In this document: positions 53,365 to 60,680 of the stretch, piece by piece
How the letters are laid out: each line of letters starts with the position of its first letter
Position numbering within the stretch: the first letter of the stretch is position 1
NCBI GenBank assembly: GCA_037441775.1
Contig: JBBIRO010000014.1
Location: 1-60,680 of the forward strand
Direction of reading: 5' to 3'
DNA length: 60,680 nucleotides
From: CAMTWB01 sp037441775
Lineage (GTDB): Bacteria > Desulfobacterota > Syntrophia > Syntrophales > CAMTWB01
The notes under the pieces: generated by a model
What the model was told of the DNA's origin: nothing
What the model saw: only the letters and a program-made list of their open reading frames with translations
Database searches by the model: none
Translations under genes and position numbers: made by a program

Positions 53365-53793
53365 GTGGTAAGCATCGATTATTCTGTTTTTTTACAAGTT
53401 GCCAATTTCATCGTGCTGCTCATCATTCTCAATTTTTTTCTATTCAAACCCATCATCAAGGCGCTAAATGAGCGCCGTCAGAAGATAGACGCTGCCGATC
53501 AGGATTGCCGGAAGCTGGAGACAGACTTAGCTGAACGTATTGCGGTTTATGAAAGCAGGCTCAACCAGGCGCGGATTGAGGCGTCAAATGTGCGCCACCG
53601 GCTGGTGAATGAGGCAAAGGAGGCCGCTGCCCGAGTGATGGACGAGGTCAACCGGGATGTTTTGGAGACTGGCTCTGAATTTGAAAGGAACATGCGGGCA
53701 GAGGTTGACCGGTGCCGTGAACTCCTGAGGAGTCAATCAGAATGGCTATCCGTCGAAATTACTGAAACCGTGCTGGGTAGGAGTATCCGATGA
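53365..53793 (+). CDS. atpF': ATP synthase subunit b' (second b-type stalk)
   Basis: 142 residues: one membrane helix near residues 10-30 (FIVLLIILNFFLFKPIIKAL) and a long charged coiled coil. The pair of unequal b subunits, b' then b, marks the heterodimeric stator stalk known from photosynthetic bacteria and many Desulfobacterota. The start is GTG behind GAGGGG. Overlaps atpF by four bases. Confidence 0.88.
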   Translation: MVSIDYSVFLQVANFIVLLIILNFFLFKPIIKALNERRQKIDAADQDCRKLETDLAERIAVYESRLNQARIEASNVRHRLVNEAKEAAARVMDEVNRDVLETGSEFERNMRAEVDRCRELLRSQSEWLSVEITETVLGRSIR

Positions 53794-54449
53794 TGAGTTG
53801 GCGACGAAATTGTTCTGACGGATATCCAGTCTCCGAAGGATTTTTCATTATAACCGTCAAGATATTGCTTCTAGTCATGCTGTTTAATCTGTCCGGATTT
53901 GTTCCTGCCTGGGCGGCGGGTGATGGAGGCGAAGGAAGCTTTGCGGATTTTGGCTGGCGAGTGGTTAATTTTGCGATTCTGGCAGGGTTACTGTTTTATC
54001 TGGGGGCTAATAAAATCAGGAGTTTTTTCGATGACCGAAAAGCTGGTGTTTTTAACGCTCTTAAGGAGGCGCAGAAAGCACGGGATAATGCCGAATCGAG
54101 GTATCAAGAGGCCTTGGCTAAGCTTGCCGCAGCGGATGAGGAGATAGCGGGGCTTTCCCGCTTGATTGAAGCCCAGGGGCGCTCGGAGCGGGAAAAGATT
54201 CTTTCTGAAGCCAATGACATGGCCCAGCGGGTTAAAGCGGATACCACGGCCAGGATGGAGCAGGAATTTGTCCGCCTTCGCCAGCAGTTGCAGCAGGAAG
54301 CGGTGTCGCTTGCTATTGATTTGGCGGAAAAATTGTTGCGAGAAAAGATAACTCTTGCTGATCGGGAAAGGATGATTTTTGAATATTTGGTTAGTCTCCG
54401 CCAGGAGGACCGGAAAAACGCCCGATACTCTCAGGTTAATATGCTATGA
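53790..54449 (+). CDS. atpF: ATP synthase subunit b
   Basis: 219 residues, longer than E. coli b (156). It begins with a signal-like hydrophobic stretch (VKILLLVMLFNLSGFVPAWAA), then the stalk helix FGWRVVNFAILAGLLFYLGA and a coiled coil. The extra N-terminal segment is common in Desulfobacterota b subunits and may be cleaved. It links F0 and F1 with b' and delta. Overlaps atpH by four bases. Confidence 0.9.
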   Translation: MMSWRRNCSDGYPVSEGFFIITVKILLLVMLFNLSGFVPAWAAGDGGEGSFADFGWRVVNFAILAGLLFYLGANKIRSFFDDRKAGVFNALKEAQKARDNAESRYQEALAKLAAADEEIAGLSRLIEAQGRSEREKILSEANDMAQRVKADTTARMEQEFVRLRQQLQQEAVSLAIDLAEKLLREKITLADRERMIFEYLVSLRQEDRKNARYSQVNML

Positions 54450-54994
54450 TTGCTCAGAATATTGCCCGACGTTACGGAAAAGCCTTCTTCGAAATCGCCC
54501 GCGAAGATTCCTGTTATGAGATTTATTTTAACCAGCTCAAGATCTTCACGGAACTGCTGGAGCGGCAAGAGAATCTGAAATCACTTTTAAGAAATCCTGT
54601 TTTTGGTCCTGATGAACGCCGGGCAGTGCTTGAAGATGTTCTGTCAAAACTGGCGTTCAGTCCGATGGTTACCAGTTTTCTACTCTTTCTCGCCGATGAG
54701 AAGAGAATCGAATGGATAGAACAAATCCTGGATTCATACCGATTTTTAGTTGATGAGGCCCAGGGCATTCTACGCGTTTCGGTGCGAGCAGCCCATGAGC
54801 TTTCACCGGAAATGATTCGCGGTCTGGACGAGACATTGAAAGGCTGGACCGCAAGTAAAGTAGAGATGAGTTTTGAAGAGGATCCATCTCTTCTTGGAGG
54901 GGTTGTTATACGGATTGGCGATACCATTTACGATGGTACACTGAAAAAGCAATTGATGCTTCTGCAAAATGACCTGATGTCTTGGCAGCATTGA
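54446..54994 (+). CDS. atpH: ATP synthase subunit delta
   Basis: 182 residues, the size of the F1 delta subunit that ties the b stalk to the top of alpha3beta3. RRYGKAFFEIA at the start and DPSLLGGVVIRIGDTIYDG near the end are family-typical. The 97 bases to atpA hold only a ribosome site (GGAGAGGAG). Confidence 0.93.
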   Translation: MIAQNIARRYGKAFFEIAREDSCYEIYFNQLKIFTELLERQENLKSLLRNPVFGPDERRAVLEDVLSKLAFSPMVTSFLLFLADEKRIEWIEQILDSYRFLVDEAQGILRVSVRAAHELSPEMIRGLDETLKGWTASKVEMSFEEDPSLLGGVVIRIGDTIYDGTLKKQLMLLQNDLMSWQH

Positions 54995-55091
54995 CCGCCT
55001 GCTATGCTATTGGTGGGCAGCACCGACATGTGATACCCCCCATCACTCGATATTTATTTATTTCGTTTTCCTGGAGAGGAGATGTGACAAA

Positions 55092-56627
55092 ATGGAGAAG
55101 ATCCGTGCGGAGGAAATAAGCGGGATTATTTCCCGGAGAATAAAAGATTACGAGAAGAAACTCGACATCAGCGAGGTGGGAACAGTTCTGTCGGTGGGTG
55201 ATGGAATTGCTCGCATCTATGGCGTAATGAATGCGATGGCTATGGAGCTTCTCGAATTTCCCGGCGGGATACTGGGAGTCGTACTGAATCTGGAAACGGA
55301 TAACGTTGGCGTGGCCGTTCTGGGTGATGTTAGCCATATCAAAGAAGGTGATATTGTCAAGAGAACGGGAAAAATTGCCCAGGTTCCGGTTGGAGATGGC
55401 CTCCTTGGTCGGGTGATTGATGCTACTGGAGCACCGCTGGATGGCCTGGGACCAATTGAGGCCAGCGAGTACCGACGTATCGAGATGGTTGCCCCTGGCG
55501 TTATTCAACGTCAGCCGGTTAATGAACCCCTCTACACCGGAATTAAAGCAATCGATGCCATGACACCCATTGGTCGTGGTCAGCGCGAACTTATTATCGG
55601 CGACCGGCAGATAGGAAAAACATCTATCGGGGTAGATGCCATTATCCGCCAGAAGGGAACGGGCGTGAAGTGTATTTACGTTGCCATCGGACAAAAAAAG
55701 TCCACCGTCGCCCAGGTGGTGGAGAGTTTGCGCAAGCATGATGCCCTGTCCAATACCTGCGTGGTTATGGCCTGCGCCAGCGATCCGGCTACGCTCCAGT
55801 ACATCGCTCCCTTCAGCGGTTGCAGCATCGGTGAGTATTTCCGTGACCGCGGCCAGGATGCCCTGATTATCTATGATGATCTTTCCAAGCAGGCGGTTGC
55901 TTACCGCCAGATATCACTCTTGCTGAGACGTCCACCCGGTCGTGAAGCCTATCCCGGCGATATCTTCTATAACCATTCCCGGCTGCTTGAACGGGCGGCC
56001 CGGGTCAGCAAGGAACTGGGGGGAGGTTCCCTTACGGCGCTGCCGATTATTGAAACCCAGGCCGGCGATGTCTCCGCCTATATCCCGACCAACGTGATTT
56101 CCATCACCGACGGCCAGGTTTATCTGGAACCCAGTCTTTTCTATTCCGGCATCCGGCCTGCAATTAACGTTGGTTTATCGGTTTCCCGCGTTGGCGGCGC
56201 GGCCCAGGTGAAGGCGATGAAGCAGGTGGCGGGGACGCTCAAGCTGGAACTCGCCCAGTATAGAGAGCTTGCCGCGTTTGCCCAGTTTGGCAGCGATCTG
56301 GACAAGGCGACTAAATTTCAATTAGAGCGGGGAATAAGGCTTGTGGAGCTGCTTAAACAGCCCAATATGAAGCCAATGTCTCTGTCCCAGCAGGTGGTAA
56401 GCCTGTTTGCCGGAACAAGAGGTTTTCTGGATAAGTACGAACTGGGACAGATCAGAACCTATGAAATACAGCTTTTATCTTTTGTTGAGACCAGGTATCC
56501 CGAAATTATGGCGGAGATTGAGGATAAGAAGGTCATCAGCCCCGAGTTGGAGCAGAAGATGAAATCCGTCCTTGGTGAATTTGATACGCTGTTCTTGAGC
56601 GCTTCCGACAAGTCTACCCAGGGGTGA
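55092..56627 (+). CDS. atpA: ATP synthase subunit alpha
   Basis: 511 residues, a non-catalytic nucleotide-binding subunit of F1. Walker A GDRQIGKTSIGVD, LIIYDDLSKQAVAYRQ and PAINVGLSVSRVGGAAQ are intact, as is the C-terminal domain. No unusual insertion is seen. Confidence 0.97.
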   Translation: MEKIRAEEISGIISRRIKDYEKKLDISEVGTVLSVGDGIARIYGVMNAMAMELLEFPGGILGVVLNLETDNVGVAVLGDVSHIKEGDIVKRTGKIAQVPVGDGLLGRVIDATGAPLDGLGPIEASEYRRIEMVAPGVIQRQPVNEPLYTGIKAIDAMTPIGRGQRELIIGDRQIGKTSIGVDAIIRQKGTGVKCIYVAIGQKKSTVAQVVESLRKHDALSNTCVVMACASDPATLQYIAPFSGCSIGEYFRDRGQDALIIYDDLSKQAVAYRQISLLLRRPPGREAYPGDIFYNHSRLLERAARVSKELGGGSLTALPIIETQAGDVSAYIPTNVISITDGQVYLEPSLFYSGIRPAINVGLSVSRVGGAAQVKAMKQVAGTLKLELAQYRELAAFAQFGSDLDKATKFQLERGIRLVELLKQPNMKPMSLSQQVVSLFAGTRGFLDKYELGQIRTYEIQLLSFVETRYPEIMAEIEDKKVISPELEQKMKSVLGEFDTLFLSASDKSTQG

Positions 56628-56695
56628 ACGGGCTTTTTGGTTAGCAATCGCGAATTCTAACCAGTGAAATTCATGGCCCAGATAGGGAGTTGTTA

Positions 56696-57562
56696 ATGGC
56701 CGCGTTAAAAGATATCAAGAGAAAAATTCAGGGAGTCCAGAAGACCAGGCAGATTACCAAGGCCATGAATATGGTTGCGGCTTCCAAGTTTAAAAATGCC
56801 TTGCTTAAGATGGAGAGCTTTCGTAATTATTCCGAAAAACTCTCTGATTTAATCACGACCCTCGGCGCTCGCGTTGACCTGGAGTCCAATCCGCTATTAG
56901 CTGTGAGAGAGCCCGCAAGGATCAGGCTTCTTGTGCTCAGCTCCGATCGGGGCCTCTGCGGCGGCTTCAATAACAACCTGATTAAGTTTACGGCGCAATT
57001 GATAAATCAAAGGGTCAACGAGGGCAAAAAGATTATTTTTACGCCAATTGGACGTAAAGGGCGCGACTTCTTCAGGAAAAAGATTGACGTTACAGATGAA
57101 ATGACCGACGTTCTGGGTAATCTGGACTTTTCCCTCGCGGCATCTCTGGCCGATCGTCTGATCCTGTCTTTTATCCGCGAAGAGTTTGACGAGCTTTACC
57201 TGGTCTATAATCGTTTTGTTAATGTGGCCGTGCAAAAACCTGTCTTACTTCGCCTTTTACCTTTGGGAATCGCGCCTTTCGCTGATGACGAGGCAGGTAG
57301 CGATTACCTGTATGAACCATCGGCCCGGGAGCTTTTAGATAAGCTCTTGCCTATGCACATTCATGTGCAAATCCATCAAGGACTGCTGGAAACCGTCACC
57401 GGGGAAAACGGGGCACGGATGGTGGCGATGGATAACGCGACAAAAAATTGCGACGACTTAAGGCGAACTTTGACCCTTAAATTAAACAAAGCTAGGCAGG
57501 CGGCGATCACCGCTGAGCTCATGGATATAGTCGGCGGCGCCGAGGCTTTGTCTCAGGGTTGA
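56696..57562 (+). CDS. atpG: ATP synthase subunit gamma
   Basis: 288 residues; the rotor shaft of F1. The N-terminal helix DIKRKIQGVQKTRQITKAM, the middle SSDRGLCGGFNNNLI and the C-terminal KLNKARQAAITAELMDIVGG are all typical. ATG 56696 is chosen over the in-frame TTG 56690 because GGGAG sits at the right distance. Confidence 0.96.
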   Translation: MAALKDIKRKIQGVQKTRQITKAMNMVAASKFKNALLKMESFRNYSEKLSDLITTLGARVDLESNPLLAVREPARIRLLVLSSDRGLCGGFNNNLIKFTAQLINQRVNEGKKIIFTPIGRKGRDFFRKKIDVTDEMTDVLGNLDFSLAASLADRLILSFIREEFDELYLVYNRFVNVAVQKPVLLRLLPLGIAPFADDEAGSDYLYEPSARELLDKLLPMHIHVQIHQGLLETVTGENGARMVAMDNATKNCDDLRRTLTLKLNKARQAAITAELMDIVGGAEALSQG

Positions 57563-57638
57563 AAGGCCAATAAGCGGGCAGACAGCCTGTGGCAGATGAG
57601 ACGGCTGCATACTTATAAGATTAGATAAGGAGCCAGAT

Positions 57639-59045
57639 ATGAGTATTGGTAAAATAGTCCAGGTAATAGGTCCGGTTGTCGATTTAGCCTTTGAAACAGG
57701 TAATCTTCCCCCGATTCTTAATGCGGTGGTTATTACAAATCCGGCGATTAATGACGAAGAAGAAAACCTGATTGTTGAAGTTGCCCAGCATTTGGGGGAC
57801 AATGTTGTCCGTTGCGTAGCCATGGACATTACGGATGGACTTGTCCGGGGGATGTCCGCCCGCGATACCGGCTCTCCCATCATGATGCCGGTCGGCCCTG
57901 CCTGCCTGGGGAGGATATTGAACGTGGTCGGACGGCCGGTGGACGGTCAAGGTGCGGTTCTGTCTGATTCCTACCTCCCCATCCATCGAACTGCGCCATC
58001 CTTTATGGAGCAGGATACCACCGTCAAGGTTCTGGAGACCGGAATCAAGGTGATTGACCTGTTGGTTCCCTTTCCCCGGGGCGGTAAAATGGGTCTCTTC
58101 GGTGGCGCTGGCGTTGGTAAAACCGTCGTTATGATGGAGATGATCAATAATATTGCCATGCATCATGGAGGAATCTCGGTATTCGGTGGTGTAGGTGAAA
58201 GGACCAGGGAAGGTAACGATCTCTATCTGGAGATGAAGGAGTCAGGTGTTATTAAGCAGGCGGCTCTGGTGTACGGTCAGATGACCGAACCCCCGGGGGC
58301 GCGGGCCCGGGTGGCCCTTTCGGCTCTTACGGCGGCTGAGTATTTCCGGGATGTGGCCAAGCAGGATGTTCTTCTGTTCATCGACAATATCTTCCGTTTT
58401 ACGCAGGCAGGATCTGAGGTGTCGGCCCTTCTGGGAAGAATGCCTTCCGCGGTCGGTTATCAGCCGACCCTGGCTACAGATCTGGGGGAGCTCCAGGAGC
58501 GGATCACTTCCACTACCAACGGTTCAATTACCGCGGTACAGTGCGTCTATGTTCCGGCGGACGATCTCACAGACCCTGCCCCAGCTACTACCTTTGCCCA
58601 TCTTGATGGAACAGTGGTGCTTTCGCGGCCGATTTCCGAACTGGGCATCTATCCGGCGGTCGATCCTCTGGATTCCACCTCCCGCATTCTCGAGCCCAGC
58701 GTGGTCGGCGAGGAGCATTATCAGGTGGCGCGTCTGATTCAGATTACCCTGCAGAAATATAAGGATCTTCAGGATATTATCGCCATTTTGGGCATGGATG
58801 AACTATCGGAGGAAGATAAACTTACCGTCAGTCGGGCGAGAAAGATCCAACGATTCCTCTCTCAGCCTTTTTTTGTGGCGGCGCAGTTTACCGGCACCGA
58901 AGGCAAGTTTGTGCCGGTTGGCGAGACGGTCCGCGGCTTTAAAGAAATACTCGACGGCAAGCACGATGATCTTCCCGAGCAGGCCTTCTACATGGTGGGC
59001 GGCATTGAGGATGTAATTGCCAAAGCCAGGAGGCTGGCCGAATAG
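57639..59045 (+). CDS. atpD: ATP synthase subunit beta
   Basis: 468 residues, the catalytic F1 subunit. Walker A FGGAGVGKTVVMMEM, the catalytic glutamate in GERTREGNDL, Walker B LFIDNIFRFTQAGSE and the DELSEED-type sequence MDELSEEDKL are intact. TAAGGAG precedes the ATG. Sequence alone does not show whether sodium or protons drive it, since subunit c is not in this operon. Confidence 0.97.
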   Translation: MSIGKIVQVIGPVVDLAFETGNLPPILNAVVITNPAINDEEENLIVEVAQHLGDNVVRCVAMDITDGLVRGMSARDTGSPIMMPVGPACLGRILNVVGRPVDGQGAVLSDSYLPIHRTAPSFMEQDTTVKVLETGIKVIDLLVPFPRGGKMGLFGGAGVGKTVVMMEMINNIAMHHGGISVFGGVGERTREGNDLYLEMKESGVIKQAALVYGQMTEPPGARARVALSALTAAEYFRDVAKQDVLLFIDNIFRFTQAGSEVSALLGRMPSAVGYQPTLATDLGELQERITSTTNGSITAVQCVYVPADDLTDPAPATTFAHLDGTVVLSRPISELGIYPAVDPLDSTSRILEPSVVGEEHYQVARLIQITLQKYKDLQDIIAILGMDELSEEDKLTVSRARKIQRFLSQPFFVAAQFTGTEGKFVPVGETVRGFKEILDGKHDDLPEQAFYMVGGIEDVIAKARRLAE

Positions 59046-59054
59046 GGGAGGGTG

Positions 59055-59459
59055 ATGACTGAGTTAACTTTGGAAATTATTACGCCGGATAGGATTGTTT
59101 TCAGTGGATTGGTCGATCAGGTGACCATTCCCGGTTCTGAAGGTCAGTTTTCGGTGCTTAAGGGCCACGCGCCGCTCTTGAGTTCCGTGGATATCGGAGA
59201 GCTTTATTACCGGAGGGGACAAAACAAGTTTCAATACGCCATCAACACCGGATTTGCACAGGTAGCAAATAATCGCGTCACCATTTTAGTGGAGACTGCG
59301 GAAAGGTCTGATCAGATTGACCGTGAGCGGGCACTTAGGGCCAAGCAGCGAGCTGAGGAATCCATAGGCCGGGTTTCGCGCGACGATGCGGAGCATCAAA
59401 AATTGAAGGCCGCCCTGCTCAGAGCAATCACCAGGCTGAAGATTGCCGAACGTGGATAA
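59055..59459 (+). CDS. atpC: ATP synthase subunit epsilon
   Basis: 134 residues with the N-terminal beta domain (ITPDRIVFSGLVDQVTIPGS, EGQFSVLKGHAPLLS) and a C-terminal helical part that can inhibit ATP hydrolysis. ATG 59055 is used; a GTG lies three bases before it. It is the last gene; atpB and atpE (a and c) are not here, so F0 must be encoded at another locus. Confidence 0.94.
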   Translation: MTELTLEIITPDRIVFSGLVDQVTIPGSEGQFSVLKGHAPLLSSVDIGELYYRRGQNKFQYAINTGFAQVANNRVTILVETAERSDQIDRERALRAKQRAEESIGRVSRDDAEHQKLKAALLRAITRLKIAERG

Positions 59460-59647
59460 ACTTTGATGCACCCCTCAAAATAACTAAAGACTTTGAATTT
59501 TGGCCGGTTTTGCAAAAAAATCGCCAGGCTCAAGAGCGCAAATCACGTGAAATCAGGATTTTTACGACGGCATCAACTTTCGGAAGCTGTAGCGGGTAGG
59601 GGCTTGGGCTCCGGATTTAGATAGTTTTAATCGGCTCCGAACCTGTT

Positions 59648-60148
59648 TTAAGCGCAGTTAATTTTCTCCTTTTTCCTGCCCAGATAGATGTCAATCAGCG
59701 TCAATTCCCTCATCCCCCCCGGGGTTTTTACCATGACAGAATCGCCCGCCATCTTGCCGATCAGGGCCTTGCCGATAGGGGAGGTCACGGAAATTTTGTT
59801 TTCATTGATATCCGATTCATAGGGTCCCACAAGCTGGTATTCTATCTGATCGCCATTATTGATGTCGTCGATGAGTACGGTCACCCCGAAGACTACCTCG
59901 TCGGTGGAGAGATTACTGGTATCGATAATATTGGAGGTGGCCAATTTATTTTCTAGTTCCTGTATCTTGCCATGGATAAATGACTGCATTTCTTTGGCGG
60001 CCGCGTATTCGGCATTTTCTGACAAGTCTCCATGGGCACGGGCCGTTTCGATGTCTTTAATGTTTGCCGGAAGCAAGACAGTCTTAAGATATTCAAGCTC
60101 CTTCCTTAAGTTTGCAAAACCTTCTTTAGTAATGGGAACCTTATTCAT
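59648..60148 (-). CDS. greA: Transcription elongation factor GreA
   Basis: 166 residues; rescues backtracked RNA polymerase by stimulating transcript cleavage. The N-terminal coiled coil carries the acidic tip DLSENAEYAAAKE, and the C-terminal FKBP-like domain has YESDINENKISVTSPIGKAL. ATG 60148 with GGAG eight bases upstream is chosen over the in-frame start at 60220. The 188 bases between atpC and greA hold one copy of the recurrent motif (59557-59577) and no clear terminator. Confidence 0.95.
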   Translation of the reverse strand: MNKVPITKEGFANLRKELEYLKTVLLPANIKDIETARAHGDLSENAEYAAAKEMQSFIHGKIQELENKLATSNIIDTSNLSTDEVVFGVTVLIDDINNGDQIEYQLVGPYESDINENKISVTSPIGKALIGKMAGDSVMVKTPGGMRELTLIDIYLGRKKEKINCA

Positions 60149-60220
60149 CAGTTTTCTCCAAAAAAGATTATGCCCTGGTCGCGCAAACTTTTTGTTTGCC
60201 GCCAAGGCTTTAATTGACAC

Positions 60221-60542
60221 TTAGATGATAATTATTGGGCTGTCAAGCCAGATTTGACGAGCTCGCAAAAAAAAACCGATTATCTCTTTTGGACGAGCAG
60301 TGTTTGAGGTTATTATACCCTTGTGGCTTGGTCTCTCTCATTGCCTGGAGACACAAAGACGGCGGCCGGAACGTCCGCTTACGCCGGGTCTGCCCAGTTG
60401 CCTGTTTTCGCACTTCTCTTTGCCCAAAGAATTGGCCTTGGAGCAAAGAAAATATATCTGTTGACCCCTGAAGCAAGCTGCTGTAAGCATCGCAGACGAA
60501 GGACAGCCTGATCACGTGCGCGTCCACAACTATTTTTCGAAG
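60221..60542. other. Unassigned intergenic stretch, possibly structured
   Basis: No protein-like frame on either strand. Several small hairpins can be drawn on the plus strand, for example GGTCTC/GGAGAC near 60333-60353 and CTTTGC/GCAAAG near 60418-60448. It does not show the signatures of tmRNA, SRP RNA or RNase P RNA. It could be an unrecognised small RNA or a decayed gene. Confidence 0.2.
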
Positions 60543-60572
60543 TTGTCAGGAATGCCCATTTTGGCGTATATA
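60543..60572 (+). promoter_or_regulatory. Probable promoter of the last gene
   Basis: TTGTCA, 18 bases, TATATA, followed by a leader of about 35 bases to the ATG at 60615. The -35 matches five and the -10 four of six consensus bases. Confidence 0.4.
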
Positions 60573-60614
60573 AACCGCAAACGCGTTCTTTTCTTTTACA
60601 AGGAGAAAAAGAAG

Positions 60615-60680
60615 ATGAAAATACGCTATTTATTTTTTGCTGCGCCGATTGTCGTTGGGATTTTACTTTCATCCGGGACG
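60615..60680 (+). CDS. 5' end of an exported or membrane protein, cut by window end
   Basis: ATG at 60615 after AAGGAG opens a frame of 22 codons reading MKIRYLFFAAPIVVGILL and on, a short basic start followed by a hydrophobic core, as in a signal peptide or membrane anchor. A promoter-like sequence precedes it. The gene continues beyond the window, so its function cannot be told. Confidence 0.6.
   Translation, partial: MKIRYLFFAAPIVVGILLSSGT

Noticed and set aside
60243..60527. 94-residue minus-strand frame upstream of greA
   Set aside because: No ribosome site, low-quality composition and no family resemblance.

Overview
The window looks like a contig from an anaerobic Desulfobacterota (former Deltaproteobacteria) genome, perhaps near the Syntrophales. 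It is probably a draft or metagenome assembly, because a run of exactly 100 N sits at 53012-53111. The taxonomic call is an inference from gene content: a NtrC-type two-component system, a tungsten aldehyde:ferredoxin oxidoreductase with its own ferredoxin, a class III ribonucleotide reductase relative, a TRAP transporter, a DUF3568-like lipoprotein, and an F1 operon with both b' and b subunits but no a or c genes. No rRNA, CRISPR array or intact mobile element is visible.

Layout. 1-547: a decayed, unidentified gene. 548-4344 (minus): sensor kinase, NtrC-type regulator and an enoyl-CoA hydratase/isomerase. 4345-4783: a regulatory region with a promoter for the kinase, a perfect dyad and a sigma-54-like element facing right. 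4784-12738 (plus): ten tightly packed or overlapping genes that make a self-contained type II fatty-acid/polyketide-like assembly line: malonyl transferase, acyl-CoA dehydrogenase, KAS III, FabA-type dehydratase, ketoreductase, FabZ-type dehydratase, divergent ketosynthase, atypical ACP, lysophospholipid acyltransferase and phosphopantetheinyl transferase. This is the best candidate for an undescribed system. 12662-17935 (minus): ferritin-like diiron protein, LPG-synthase-type membrane protein, lipoprotein, DnaJ, PurC and a metallo-beta-lactamase hydrolase. 18471-21201 (plus): thioredoxin, a BamD-like lipoprotein and a PpiD-like chaperone. 21305-25550: tRNA-Ala(GGC), a 1248-residue multi-PAS hybrid kinase and tRNA-Leu(CAA).

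25638-35966 (minus): a long catabolic run, with TRAP dctPQM, 2-hydroxyacid dehydrogenase, amidase, a SAF-domain dehydrogenase, two 3-hydroxyisobutyrate dehydrogenase paralogues and then rsmB. Two hairpins inside it suggest stepped expression. 36286-40111 (minus): fmt, priA, dksA. 40309-43757 (plus): an HD phosphohydrolase overlapping a NrdD-like protein whose glycyl-radical glycine appears to be histidine. 43818-47046 (minus): aldehyde:ferredoxin oxidoreductase, ferredoxin and an M23 peptidase. 47192-53011 (plus): rod-shape operon mreB-mreC-mreD-mrdA-rodA followed by a bactofilin cut by the assembly gap. 53365-59459 (plus): atpF'-F-H-A-G-D-C. 59648-60148 (minus): greA. 60615-60680 (plus): the first codons of a secreted or membrane protein.

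A family of short GC-rich intergenic repeats (at least 1253-1389, 4430-4508, 14702-14808 and 37310-37403) and a recurrent motif close to GACTTTTTACGAAGGCRTCA are scattered between operons and are not explained by any gene.
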